64,000 bases of DNA. Origin: an uncultured bacterium (GTDB lineage: Bacteria > Bacteroidota > Bacteroidia > Bacteroidales > Bacteroidaceae). Both the position numbers and the translations under genes were made by a program. The stretch covers positions 62,001 through 126,000 of the forward strand of contig CAJMPR010000010.1 in the NCBI GenBank assembly GCA_905215345.1. The letters are read 5' to 3'. The notes under the pieces were generated by a model that did no database searches, was not told where the DNA came from, and worked only from the letters and a program-made list of their open reading frames with translations. Of this stretch, positions 27,103 to 36,265 are shown piece by piece. Within the stretch, counting starts at the first letter, position 1; each line of letters opens with the position of its first letter.

Positions 27103-27641
27103 TGAAAACGACACGCATCGTTATAGTCCTATGCTTCCTGGGCTTTTGCACACAACAAACGCACGCACAACATGTAGCCATAAAAACAAATGCATTGGGT
27201 TGGCTGACGGCAAGTCCGAACATTGGTGGAGAATTCCTATTGTCTCCACACCTTACTCTTAATATAGAACTGGCTTTCAACCCTTTAAAGACCAATAGTC
27301 TACAGACTACTTTCGTACATGCCCAGCCGGAACTGCGTTACTGGTTCGGGCGTCCGATGGATGGACATTTTATTGGCGGCACTGCTTTTATGAACTTCTA
27401 CAACCTGAAGTTTAGCAATACTTATTACAAAGGGGACGCTTTTGCTGCCGGTGTGACTTATGGTTATGCCTGGATACTCAATGACTACTGGAATATAGAG
27501 GCTACCATAGGATTGGGATGCATAAAGTACAGACAGTGCAAATATAAAGAAGGAGGAAGCAAGCCACAAATGCCCAACAGTAAAGACTGGACTCCGGCTC
27601 CTGTCAAGTTGGGAGTTTCCTTTGTATACATCATTCATTAA
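27102..27641 (+). CDS. DUF3575 outer-membrane protein
   Basis: A 179-residue exported protein with a signal peptide (about 1-24, ending in THAQ) and alternating beta-strand pattern. The opening VAIKTNALGWLTASPNIGGE and the Trp of LRYWFGRP are typical of DUF3575, a small barrel family of Bacteroidales often found near fimbrial or other surface-assembly genes. ATG 27102 is chosen because the signal peptide starts there. The open frame reaches back to 27057 but would overlap manC by 46 bp. It is probably an 8-stranded barrel. No function is established. Confidence 0.85.
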   Translation: MKTTRIVIVLCFLGFCTQQTHAQHVAIKTNALGWLTASPNIGGEFLLSPHLTLNIELAFNPLKTNSLQTTFVHAQPELRYWFGRPMDGHFIGGTAFMNFYNLKFSNTYYKGDAFAAGVTYGYAWILNDYWNIEATIGLGCIKYRQCKYKEGGSKPQMPNSKDWTPAPVKLGVSFVYIIH

Positions 27642-27653
27642 CGAAAAAGCAAC

Positions 27654-29759
27654 ATGACATCATTATATAGCACGCAAAAAGTCGTTTTGCTATTGCTCTT
27701 TTTCTTTACGGGAAACTGTTTACTCCTGGCTCAGGATATAAGAGTGCAGGGACAGGTGTTCGACGATAACGGTGATCCTGCCATCGGCGCCTCAATTATG
27801 GATGAGGAGAAGTCAAAAGACCCCAAAAACGGTGGCTATGCAGTAGGTACGATTACGGACGTAGATGGTAACTTTAGCCTCCCCATAAGAAAAGGCGGTA
27901 AATTGAAGATTACCTATATCGGGTTCAAAGACACCATTATCACCGTTAATAGCCAACAAATTGAAGTCTACTTAGAATCGGAAGCGCAAGAACTGGACGA
28001 GGTATTCGTTGTAGCCAAGAAGGTAGAGGGTAAAATGAGAGCCGGCAAAACCGTAATCGGTATAAAAGGAAATCATTTCTTCCTGAAAACGTGGGTTTTC
28101 GTTCCTAAAAAGGATTTTGATACCGACCTGCGATTCGTGGTACAACCGTTTATATATGACGTAAACGATAAAGAACGCAGATTCCTCACTCCTATCGTGT
28201 TTGACAGCAAGAGATACAGTATTACACAAAAACGAATGTACCGGTTTGATGAAAAACAAGATCCACTCAGTGCATATGCAAAAGTCAAGCAAAGCAGTTA
28301 TTCGCGAGGAGATACAGTTTATTACACGGACTCGATATACATTGAAGGAGCAAAGCTGAGGCACGACTACTATGCCGAAGTACGTTCCAAGCTTGTTGGT
28401 TATAGCAGCAGTATCCGGGTGGATAGTTTCCGCATAGCGGACGGTACCGTGAACCCGTTACGATTTCTGCAATATAAGATTGATGCGTTCAATATACCCG
28501 AAAGATTTATTCCCAAACCAATGATGCAGTTGATGGATACCGAAGGAGAGGTGAATCTAACCTTCAAATTAGGGAAACCGGATATTGATGATGACAATCC
28601 ACAAAACCAAGTGGAACTGAACAAGATGCAGAAGCAGCTCAATGATATTCTCACCAATCCGGATGCTTCGCTGCAAGGCTTGCAGATTATGGGTATTTCA
28701 TCGCCCGACGGATTGTACAATAGCAACTTGAGCCTCGCACAACTGCGTACAAATAAGGCTATGGAAAGGATATTGGTGAATATCAAACCGGAAGTAAAGA
28801 AATCTATCAGCATGAAATCGGATGCCAAAGTAGAAGAATGGAAAATGGTGGTGGAACTGATGGAGAAGGATTCTTTGTTTGATGAAGCGCGTCAAATCAA
28901 GGAAATCATTGAAGAAAACCCGGATAATATGGATAAGCAGTTTGCTAAAATCAAACCGCTGCCATTCTATAATCTGCTTCGCGAGAAATATCTGCCACAT
29001 CTGAGAAGAGTAGAATATACCTATTCATACTCCATATTCAGATATCTAACGGATCAGGAAATAGTGCGGTTGTATGAGGAAAAGGAGAAGAAACTCATCA
29101 TGTATGAGTATTATAAGCTTATCACTACGGCGAAAGATGAAACCAAAAAAGAAGAATATTGCGTAGATGCTTTGAAGGAATATCCTAAGTTTATATACGC
29201 CGCCAATGAACTCGCACAGATGCGTCTGGCAAAAGGGAAACCGGACTCGAATATACTGGCTTCTTTCATTCCGCGGAAAGACGGAACCCTGGACGGATAT
29301 GCTATCAGGGATGAAAAGAAACTCCCGCGGGAATTGGTATTTACACAAGTCGCCTCATTACTGCAAGAGGGCAACTACAGTCTGGCCGATTCGATTATGT
29401 ATTATATGGATGATGACAACCAAGAATGCGCTATGTTGAAAGCGCTGACTTCGACCTATAACGGTGATTATGAGAAAGGATTCGACCTGATATCTTCAAT
29501 CAGTCCGATGAATGCTGTGCTGATGTTACTTGCTACTGACCAGAATAACGAAGCATACAATCTGTCGCGAAAATTAGGAGATACAGCGAAAGAAAACTAT
29601 ATCAAGGCAACAACATCCAATCGCCTGAACCGGGTAAGCGAAGCGCAACGGTTCTTGAAAAAGGCTTTTGAACAAGATCCGTCGCTAAAGGAAACAGCCA
29701 AAGCGGATGGTGATATTCTCAGCCTGATGCCTAAAGAACAACAAATTACGAATCCTTAG
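27654..29759 (+). CDS. Exported protein with carboxypeptidase-regulatory and OmpA-like regions
   Basis: A 701-residue envelope protein. It has a signal peptide (about 1-26), a carboxypeptidase regulatory-like beta-sandwich (about 30-110, VFDDNGDPAIGASIM, then TDVDGNFSLPI), a beta-rich middle, an OmpA-like segment near 340-370 (IMGISSPDGLYNSNLSLAQL), and a helical, TPR-like C-terminal region (about 480-690). The OmpA-like segment suggests a peptidoglycan contact, which is inference. It starts 12 bp after the DUF3575 gene and ends directly against the start of the seven-unit protein, so the three probably work together. Confidence 0.72.
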   Translation: MTSLYSTQKVVLLLLFFFTGNCLLLAQDIRVQGQVFDDNGDPAIGASIMDEEKSKDPKNGGYAVGTITDVDGNFSLPIRKGGKLKITYIGFKDTIITVNSQQIEVYLESEAQELDEVFVVAKKVEGKMRAGKTVIGIKGNHFFLKTWVFVPKKDFDTDLRFVVQPFIYDVNDKERRFLTPIVFDSKRYSITQKRMYRFDEKQDPLSAYAKVKQSSYSRGDTVYYTDSIYIEGAKLRHDYYAEVRSKLVGYSSSIRVDSFRIADGTVNPLRFLQYKIDAFNIPERFIPKPMMQLMDTEGEVNLTFKLGKPDIDDDNPQNQVELNKMQKQLNDILTNPDASLQGLQIMGISSPDGLYNSNLSLAQLRTNKAMERILVNIKPEVKKSISMKSDAKVEEWKMVVELMEKDSLFDEARQIKEIIEENPDNMDKQFAKIKPLPFYNLLREKYLPHLRRVEYTYSYSIFRYLTDQEIVRLYEEKEKKLIMYEYYKLITTAKDETKKEEYCVDALKEYPKFIYAANELAQMRLAKGKPDSNILASFIPRKDGTLDGYAIRDEKKLPRELVFTQVASLLQEGNYSLADSIMYYMDDDNQECAMLKALTSTYNGDYEKGFDLISSISPMNAVLMLLATDQNNEAYNLSRKLGDTAKENYIKATTSNRLNRVSEAQRFLKKAFEQDPSLKETAKADGDILSLMPKEQQITNP

Positions 29760-32700
29760 TTGAAAAAGAGCATGTCTTTACGAACTATAAAATGCTGGAT
29801 GGCAGGTAGCCTGCTATGCTATACACTTTGCACAAATGCGCAAGACTACGGAGCGCTGAAATACGCCATACAAAAGGTCCCCGGAAATGAACGTTTTCCT
29901 AAAGGAGAACGTTTTTCCGAACATATGTTTTTCTCGACCGGAATAAGTCCTTTCATGATATTAACGAACGGCAATATGGGTAACAAATCCATCAGTTTAT
30001 CCGGTAATATGATGGTAGGGAAATGGCTGACACCCGTACACGGTCTACGTATCGGATTACAGGCGGGATATATTCCCACAAAGAAGAACTTCGACACGAA
30101 AACCAAGTTATTCGGTGGAACCATCGACTATCTGATGAATATCAGTGCATTGGCCTATAAATACGACTATAACCGTTTCTTCGAGGTAGTAGGAGTTGCC
30201 GGTATAGACCTGGGAACATCGTGGGTGGATAACAACCATGCTTTCTATGGGGGTGGCCATCTGGGATTACAAACCAAGTTCCATGTAAGTCCCACTGTAG
30301 ATTTCTTCGTGGAACCCCGCTTACTACTATATACCGATGGGGTTGACCAGATAAAATCCTGGAGAGGATACAAGGCGGGCGTAGGATTAATGACAGGGGT
30401 TACCTACAATATTGTTCCGATGAATTTAAGAAGAAGCACTATCCCCTTCAACACTACATCTTTCCTAAACAACACATTCATGTCGTTCTCTACAGGAGTG
30501 GCAAGTCTTATTACACGCCCTATTGACCTCATGGGTAGTCTCAAGAATGTGGGACCTAATGTCAATGTAGGCATGGGAAAATGGTTTACGCCTGCTTCGG
30601 GAGTAAGATTAAGCGTCGGCGGTGGAGTTTCGGGGTGGACGAAAGACCATAAAGACGAACACTTCAAGCACATAACGGCAAGAGTGGATTATCTGCTCAA
30701 CTTGAACAGCATTGCTGCCGGATATGATGCGGAACGATTCTTCAACCTGATAGCCATTGCCGGACTGAATTACAGCCTGAGTAAAGTGGCTGCCAAAGAA
30801 GCAAATTTTTCTCCGGGCGTAAATGTCGGTGTGCAAGGAAATTTCCGTCTGAATAGGAGTATGAATGTTTTTGTAGAACCTCGTGCCAGCTTTTATAAAA
30901 ATACATTCGCAGCAGGAAGCGGTTATAAAAAGATGGACATATTGGCGGAACTGAATGTCGGAGTAAACTACAATGCATTACCACGAAATGAAATAAGGGA
31001 AAGAAACGTCGATTTTGACAACAGTAACTTCTTCAACAATATTTTCATTACCACAGGGTTCGGGGCACAACAGCTTATCAGCAAAAAAATGCTGAAGAAT
31101 CTCGACCGTATCGGTATGAAAGGAGCTATCGGTATAGGTAAATGGTTCACACCGACCTCAGGAGCGAGACTGACAGTGGAAGGCGGTTTCCTGGGAAGTT
31201 ATGCCAAAAGAAAAGACAGACATATCATGGGTGCCTTCTCTGCTGATTACCTATGGAACATCACTGCTGCTATGAGTGGATATAACCCTGAACGGAAAGT
31301 GGGTTTAATTGGTTCCATCGGTATGAATGCCGCCTATGTTTCAAAAATGAACAAGGGTATACAACCGGGAGTAAACATCGGGGTACAAGGTTTATGGCAT
31401 CTTAATGACTTCATCGGAATATATGTAGAACCACAAGTACGTCTTTACGGAGATGACTTTGCACCCGGAAACGCAGGTTTCGCCACAAAAGATATTTTGG
31501 GTAGTATCAATGCCGGAGTACAATTTAATATGCAAACCTACGACAAAATTGCATATCATCAACAAATGAAAGAGAGTGACAAGAATATGTTTTTCTCAGT
31601 TGCGGCAGGACCGTCTACTTTCTTCAACAAACATGTCCTTAGCAATATGGGGGTAAGCTCCCAAGTTGCAGTAGGAAAATGGTACTCTCCCCTATCAGGC
31701 TGGAGAGCGGGACTAGGAATAGGACGAGTAAGCAATAAAAGAGCTGTGAGTTATATAGATATTAGCCTCGACTATATGATGGACTTAGGGACACTGGCCC
31801 GCGGATATGATGCCGACAGATTCTTTACGCTCATAGGGTTAGCGGGAGTAAACATCGGAACTTCCTATACTCAAAGTAAATTCGGAGTTATCGGAGGAAC
31901 AAACGTAGGGTTACAGGGAAGGTTCAGAATAAATGACCAACTGGATTTATTTGCAGAACCGAGACTGAATGTTTACAATGAAGAATTCGATCAAAGCAAG
32001 TCTAATAGACATTTTGACCCCGTGGTATCCATGAATATAGGTTTCAACTATTACATGGCTCCGGGCAGTAAGATTAAAGAAAGAAATACGTCATTCAACA
32101 ATAAGAGTTTTTACAACAACTTCTTCATCACATTAGGACTGGGACCACAGCTATTACTGAACAAAGGCATGGCAAAGAATGCCGGTTATACCGGTGGAAA
32201 AGCTTCCATTGGAATAGGAAAATGGTTCACATCGACATCAGGTGCGAGACTGACGGCAGAAGGAGGAGGCTTCGCCAGCTATCAGAAAAGAAAGAACTGG
32301 CACATCATGACGACCATAGCGGCAGATTATCTGTGGAATATCAGTTCTACTGTTGCAGGAAACAATCCGGACCGTAAATTCGAGTTGATTGGTTCGGCAG
32401 GTGTGAACGCTTCTTATGTATCGGAAATGAAAAACGGTATACAACCTGGTGTGAATATGGGACTGCAAGGTCTATGGCATCTCAACGACTTTATCGGATT
32501 GTATCTGGAACCGCAACTTCGCATTTATAACGATAAGTTTGCCCCCGGAACAACAGGATTTGCTTCCAAGGACATGATGGCAGCCATCAACGTGGGAATG
32601 CAGTTCAGGATGAAAGCCTATGATAGAACTACTTACAACCGACTGATGAAAGAAGCCGGTAAGAATATGTTTATTTCCGTTTCGGCAGGTCCTTCGGCTC

Positions 32701-33671
32701 TCTTCAACAAGCATTTTATAAACAATATTGGAATAAGTACACAAGTTGCCATAGGAAAATGGTACACTCCCCTATCCGGCTGGAGAATAAGTTCGGAAAT
32801 AGGACGTTTGGAAAGTAAGAAGCTAGTGCATTATACGGACTTCAGTTTCGATTATCTGATGGATTTAGGGACACTCGCACAAGGTTATGATGCCGACAGG
32901 TTCTTCAATCTTATCGGTATTGCCGGAGTAAATGCCGGAGTATCCTACAGTAAACGAAAATTTGGTTTGGTTGGTGGTGTAAACATCGGCCTCCAAGGAA
33001 AGTTCAGGGTACATGAACGTCTGGAACTATTTGCTGAGCCAAAACTGAACATATTCAACGAACAGTTCGACCAAAGCAAGTCCAACCGCCATTTCGACCC
33101 GATAGCGTCCTTGCACTTTGGGGTCAACTACAAAATGAACATTACCGCCAAAGGTAAAGGCCGTTCAACTGAAACATCGTTCATCCCCCGAAACTTTGTA
33201 GGAGTTTCTGCCGGAATGGGATTGGAAAGCGGCTCTTTCCAAAGGACGGACATCACACCTACCGCCGATATTTATGTGGGAAGAACGATCACACCATTAT
33301 CTGCGGTACGTGCCGGAGTAAGACATTTCCAAATCAAGCCCTATAAGAATGATGTAAAAGTGTGGAGTGCACATATAGACTATATGCTGAATATTAATCA
33401 TCTGATATCAGACTACAATCCTAACCGTACTTTCAACGTATATGCCATTGCGGGATTAAATTATAACTTTCCATCCGGAGAAAGTCCTAAATTTAAGGTT
33501 AAAGGTTCATTGGGAGGTGAAGTGGGCATGCAGACTACACTACGTATTTCTTCGCACTTCAACCTATATGCGGAGCCAATGTTGAGAATATACAATAACC
33601 AAACCAGTGGGAAAAACAGTCAGATGGCTTTAGGAGCCAGTCTATCATTGGGAACAACCTATACATTCTAA
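29760..33671 (+). CDS. Seven-unit repeat outer-membrane beta-barrel-like protein
   Basis: A 1303-residue exported protein with a signal peptide ending CTNAQ (about 1-28). Seven tandem units of 176-187 residues are marked by GKWxTPxSGxR near residues 87, 273, 460, 639, 820, 999 and a diverged GRTITPLSAVR near 1175. Each unit also has a FVEPRLxxY-like strand. Units 3-4 and 5-6 are more alike and exactly 360 residues apart, so a two-unit block was duplicated. Strand patterns look like those of small outer-membrane barrels. The start is TTG 29760, directly after the previous stop, or ATG 29772. I know no characterised homologue. Its place at the end of a polysaccharide operon suggests a surface or export-site role. 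Confidence 0.8.
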   Translation: MKKSMSLRTIKCWMAGSLLCYTLCTNAQDYGALKYAIQKVPGNERFPKGERFSEHMFFSTGISPFMILTNGNMGNKSISLSGNMMVGKWLTPVHGLRIGLQAGYIPTKKNFDTKTKLFGGTIDYLMNISALAYKYDYNRFFEVVGVAGIDLGTSWVDNNHAFYGGGHLGLQTKFHVSPTVDFFVEPRLLLYTDGVDQIKSWRGYKAGVGLMTGVTYNIVPMNLRRSTIPFNTTSFLNNTFMSFSTGVASLITRPIDLMGSLKNVGPNVNVGMGKWFTPASGVRLSVGGGVSGWTKDHKDEHFKHITARVDYLLNLNSIAAGYDAERFFNLIAIAGLNYSLSKVAAKEANFSPGVNVGVQGNFRLNRSMNVFVEPRASFYKNTFAAGSGYKKMDILAELNVGVNYNALPRNEIRERNVDFDNSNFFNNIFITTGFGAQQLISKKMLKNLDRIGMKGAIGIGKWFTPTSGARLTVEGGFLGSYAKRKDRHIMGAFSADYLWNITAAMSGYNPERKVGLIGSIGMNAAYVSKMNKGIQPGVNIGVQGLWHLNDFIGIYVEPQVRLYGDDFAPGNAGFATKDILGSINAGVQFNMQTYDKIAYHQQMKESDKNMFFSVAAGPSTFFNKHVLSNMGVSSQVAVGKWYSPLSGWRAGLGIGRVSNKRAVSYIDISLDYMMDLGTLARGYDADRFFTLIGLAGVNIGTSYTQSKFGVIGGTNVGLQGRFRINDQLDLFAEPRLNVYNEEFDQSKSNRHFDPVVSMNIGFNYYMAPGSKIKERNTSFNNKSFYNNFFITLGLGPQLLLNKGMAKNAGYTGGKASIGIGKWFTSTSGARLTAEGGGFASYQKRKNWHIMTTIAADYLWNISSTVAGNNPDRKFELIGSAGVNASYVSEMKNGIQPGVNMGLQGLWHLNDFIGLYLEPQLRIYNDKFAPGTTGFASKDMMAAINVGMQFRMKAYDRTTYNRLMKEAGKNMFISVSAGPSALFNKHFINNIGISTQVAIGKWYTPLSGWRISSEIGRLESKKLVHYTDFSFDYLMDLGTLAQGYDADRFFNLIGIAGVNAGVSYSKRKFGLVGGVNIGLQGKFRVHERLELFAEPKLNIFNEQFDQSKSNRHFDPIASLHFGVNYKMNITAKGKGRSTETSFIPRNFVGVSAGMGLESGSFQRTDITPTADIYVGRTITPLSAVRAGVRHFQIKPYKNDVKVWSAHIDYMLNINHLISDYNPNRTFNVYAIAGLNYNFPSGESPKFKVKGSLGGEVGMQTTLRISSHFNLYAEPMLRIYNNQTSGKNSQMALGASLSLGTTYTF

Positions 33672-33681
33672 ACCAGATATT

Positions 33682-34104
33682 ATGATTATAGCTATTGATT
33701 TTGATGGAACCATCGTGGAACATCGATACCCTGAAATCGGAGATGAAATCCCCTTTGCCACTCAAGCTTTGAAAATGCTGATAGCAGAACAGCATCAATT
33801 AATATTGTGGACTGTGAGAGAGGGAGACCTATTGAAAGAGGCTGTAGAATGGTGTAGAGAAAAAGGTGTGGAATTCTACGCTATCAACCGCGACTATCCC
33901 GAAGAGGATACTGCCCATCAAGGTTTCTCCCGTAAAATAAAAGCTGATGTTTTCATTGACGATCGTAACTTAGGTGGACTACCCGACTGGGGAGACATCT
34001 ATCGTATGCTACATGAGAAGTTGACATATGAAGATTTATATCGTGACAATGAGGTCATTCCTCAACGAAAAAAGAACAGACTATGGAAATGGTTTAAAAA
34101 ATAA
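33682..34104 (+). CDS. HAD-superfamily phosphatase-like protein
   Basis: A small HAD hydrolase (140 residues). Motif I is AIDFDGTIV with the nucleophile and acid Asp residues (DxD at about 6 and 8). Motif II-like Thr is in LWTVREGD, the Lys is in SRKIKAD, and the acidic motif IV is VFIDDRN. There is no large cap domain, so substrates may be bulky or protein- or lipid-linked. It lies 10 bp after the seven-unit gene and is the last gene before a terminator. It could remove phosphate from a sugar phosphate or lipid phosphate of the locus, but that is inference. Confidence 0.85.
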   Translation: MIIAIDFDGTIVEHRYPEIGDEIPFATQALKMLIAEQHQLILWTVREGDLLKEAVEWCREKGVEFYAINRDYPEEDTAHQGFSRKIKADVFIDDRNLGGLPDWGDIYRMLHEKLTYEDLYRDNEVIPQRKKNRLWKWFKK

Positions 34105-34228
34105 TCTATTTTTTGATATATGTCAAATTACATCTCGAAGGAACCCTTTAAATTTGCATCATTATAAATGAAATAAAGAATTAGTTTTTTATAAGAAAAA
34201 GATTATTTTTAAGGATGTAATTAAAAAA

Positions 34229-34266
34229 AATAGGCAATATCTGTTAAAGGATATTGCCTATTTTTA
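34229..34266 (+). terminator. Intrinsic terminator closing the polysaccharide locus
   Basis: The perfect 13-bp stem AATAGGCAATATC / GATATTGCCTATT (34229-34241 and 34250-34262) has an 8-nt loop and a T-run directly after. The A-run before the stem would give a T-run on the other strand too. It ends only about 16 bp before the ATG of the next gene. Confidence 0.85.
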
Positions 34267-34267
34267 T

Positions 34268-34275
34268 TATATTTG
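34268..34275 (+). promoter_or_regulatory. Possible -7 box just before the YiiX-like gene
   Basis: TATATTTG fits the TAnnTTTG box, without a clear -33 TTTG. It lies 6 bp before ATG 34282, so a transcript from it would have almost no leader. A second fit, TAAATTTG at 34149-34156, would transcribe through the terminator hairpin. Confidence 0.3.
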
Positions 34276-34281
34276 TACCTA

Positions 34282-34914
34282 ATGGAAAGAAGGTTACATA
34301 TAGTATTGTTGGGAATCAACCTGTTTTTCTTGCTTTTCCTAAGTGCGTGTAGAAAGAGCAGCTTTCAAGAAAGAGATATGTTGCTCCTACCTAAAGAATT
34401 ATTCAGGGAAGGGGATATAGTTTTCAGACGGGGAACAGGATTTACCAGTCGGATAGTGTTGGCGGCAAACAAGCGAGGAATATACTCGCATACAGGTATA
34501 CTGAAGTTATATAATGGAACGTGGTACGTAATACATGCCGTACCTGGAGAACCGGACTTCAAAGGAGATGTAGACAGAGTAAAAATGGAGCCGATAGAAC
34601 ATTTTTTTGATATAAGAAAGGCTGTAAAAGGTGCAGTGATGCGAGTACAAAATGATTCATTAACAGCATGTAAAGCAGCGTTTAGTGCCTTCAGGCTTTT
34701 TCGTAATCATGTAATGTTTGACCACAGTTATGATCTGAACGATACAACTGAATTGTATTGCACCGAACTCATTGACTATGTATACCGGAAAGAGGGAGTA
34801 GATTTACCCGAAGGACATGTTACTCCCGTAAATATTCCTGGATTTAATGGAGATTATTTAATGCCAAATGATATTGCACAGAGCAAGCACCTCTGTTTAA
34901 TATACTATTTTTAA
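34282..34914 (+). CDS. YiiX-like permuted NlpC/P60 lipoprotein
   Basis: A 210-residue putative lipoprotein with lipobox LSAC (Cys23). The permuted papain-like fold of the YiiX/YebB family shows in LFREGDIVFRRGTGFTSRIV, in YSHTGIL with the catalytic His, and in LYCTELIDYVY with the catalytic Cys. Relatives act on amide bonds of peptidoglycan stem peptides or lipids. The substrate here is unknown. ATG 34282 is preferred to a TTG at 34273 because the signal peptide starts there. No Shine-Dalgarno-like sequence is seen. It is probably co-transcribed with the DUF4878 lipoprotein 32 bp later. Confidence 0.85.
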   Translation: MERRLHIVLLGINLFFLLFLSACRKSSFQERDMLLLPKELFREGDIVFRRGTGFTSRIVLAANKRGIYSHTGILKLYNGTWYVIHAVPGEPDFKGDVDRVKMEPIEHFFDIRKAVKGAVMRVQNDSLTACKAAFSAFRLFRNHVMFDHSYDLNDTTELYCTELIDYVYRKEGVDLPEGHVTPVNIPGFNGDYLMPNDIAQSKHLCLIYYF

Positions 34915-34946
34915 AATACATATTATTCATTAAAAAACAAACGAGC

Positions 34947-35357
34947 ATGAAAAAAGTATTCTATTTAAGTATGATGGTAATGGCCATGTTTGTAATGGCA
35001 GCTTGTTCTTCTTCTCCAAGTACCCCGGGGAATGCATTAAAAAAGTATAGTGAATACCTCCAGAAAGGTGATTATGAAAAGTTTGTGGATGGGTTAGCTT
35101 TCGACGAATCACAAGATGCAGCTAAAATTAAAGAGCAAAAAGAGGCTTTGGTATCCATGCTTAAGGAAAAAATATCCAAAGAATATGAAAAGAAAGGTGG
35201 CATAAAGAATATTGAGGTTTTATCAGAGGAAATTGCAGAAGACGGCAATACAGCTGTAGTAAAAACCAAATACACCTATGGAAATGGAGAAACTGAAGAA
35301 GGCGACCAACAGATGGTAAAGAAAGATGGAAAATGGTTGATGTCAATAGGAAAATAA
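34947..35357 (+). CDS. DUF4878-type small lipoprotein
   Basis: A 136-residue lipoprotein with lipobox MAAC (Cys20) and a Ser-rich spacer. The mature part is an NTF2/cystatin-like alpha+beta domain (ALKKYSEYLQKGDYEKFVDGL, then the closing DGKWLMSIGK), matching the DUF4878 family common in Bacteroides. These proteins have no proven function. Their fold suggests ligand binding. It lies 32 bp after the YiiX-like gene and before a bidirectional terminator. Confidence 0.82.
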   Translation: MKKVFYLSMMVMAMFVMAACSSSPSTPGNALKKYSEYLQKGDYEKFVDGLAFDESQDAAKIKEQKEALVSMLKEKISKEYEKKGGIKNIEVLSEEIAEDGNTAVVKTKYTYGNGETEEGDQQMVKKDGKWLMSIGK

Positions 35358-35394
35358 TGCCTGAGCAAAAAATATAGACTAAATAAAATAAGAG

Positions 35395-35445
35395 ACTGGA
35401 CAGTAAACAAGAAGAAAACTCCTATCGTAACTGTCCAGTTTTTAT
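35395..35445. terminator. Hairpin terminator between convergent genes
   Basis: ACTGGACAGT (35395-35404) pairs perfectly with ACTGTCCAGT (35430-35439), followed by TTTTTATTT. The loop is 25 nt. It ends the DUF4878 transcript and may also serve the creatininase-family gene that runs toward it. Confidence 0.75.
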
Positions 35446-35481
35446 TTAGTCATTTGTCGTTTTTATAATAATTGTCACTGC

Positions 35482-36243
35482 TTAATAAAGGTCATTCTGT
35501 CCCACCTCAGCAAACAACTTTGCCAGCTTTTCAATTACCGGTTTCAGATAGCGTTCACCTTTCTCTGCAGAGGCTTTCTTTGGATTCCCCACTCCACTGT
35601 CAACAGTTGCCTTGTCCCAATGACGGGGTGCCCAAGCAACTTTCTCATTCAATGAAGGGATAGAGAACGGGCGGGAGTCTCCATCACCAGCCTCAGCAAG
35701 ATTTACCAACTCAGGATGATAATACATCATAGCAGAGGTTTCAGATTCACCGGCATGGTCATCGATAGGTGCTTCAAAATATCCTTTTGTAGGAATAATA
35801 CTGAACCAATCGGTCGCCACAATCAGGAAATCCGGATAAGTGAAAGCAAGGTCACGAATCATACCCTTAAAATTATTCCCGCCATGGCCACTAAGAATAA
35901 TCAGTTTACGAATACCTTGTGCATAAAGTGAGGCTACAATATCTTCCAAAATAGCCTGTTGGGTAGTATAGCGGGTATGGATGCAAAAAGGTAGTTCACG
36001 CTGTCCCGGATTATGAGCGCCAAAAGCTACAGGCGGCATCACCATACAACGTACACCAGAATGCTGCAATGCAATTGTAGCCGCATCAACCGCAATATCA
36101 TGAGGAAGAATACAATCTGTCAAATAAGGCAGATGCAAATTATGAGGTTCAGTAGCACCCCAGGGAAGAATCACAACATCGTACTTTACATCTTTCACTT
36201 TTCCATAACAGGAGACAGTAAGGTCAATTTCTCTTTTTTCCAT
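35482..36243 (-). CDS. Creatininase-family amidohydrolase
   Basis: A 253-residue metal-dependent hydrolase. The metal-binding motifs of the family are visible: PWGATEPHNLHLPYLTD (usually GSTExHGxHLPxxTD), LSGHGGNN and DDHAGESETSAMM. Members open cyclic amides or cleave formamides (creatinine, riboflavin or F420 precursors). The substrate here is unknown. ATG 36243 starts MEKREIDLTV. The open frame runs on to 36354, but that would overlap the upstream AraC gene by about 90 bp. It lies 22 bp downstream of the AraC gene and is probably co-transcribed with it. Confidence 0.87.
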   Translation of the reverse strand: MEKREIDLTVSCYGKVKDVKYDVVILPWGATEPHNLHLPYLTDCILPHDIAVDAATIALQHSGVRCMVMPPVAFGAHNPGQRELPFCIHTRYTTQQAILEDIVASLYAQGIRKLIILSGHGGNNFKGMIRDLAFTYPDFLIVATDWFSIIPTKGYFEAPIDDHAGESETSAMMYYHPELVNLAEAGDGDSRPFSIPSLNEKVAWAPRHWDKATVDSGVGNPKKASAEKGERYLKPVIEKLAKLFAEVGQNDLY

Positions 36244-36265
36244 AGCTTTTATATTTGGGGGTAAA

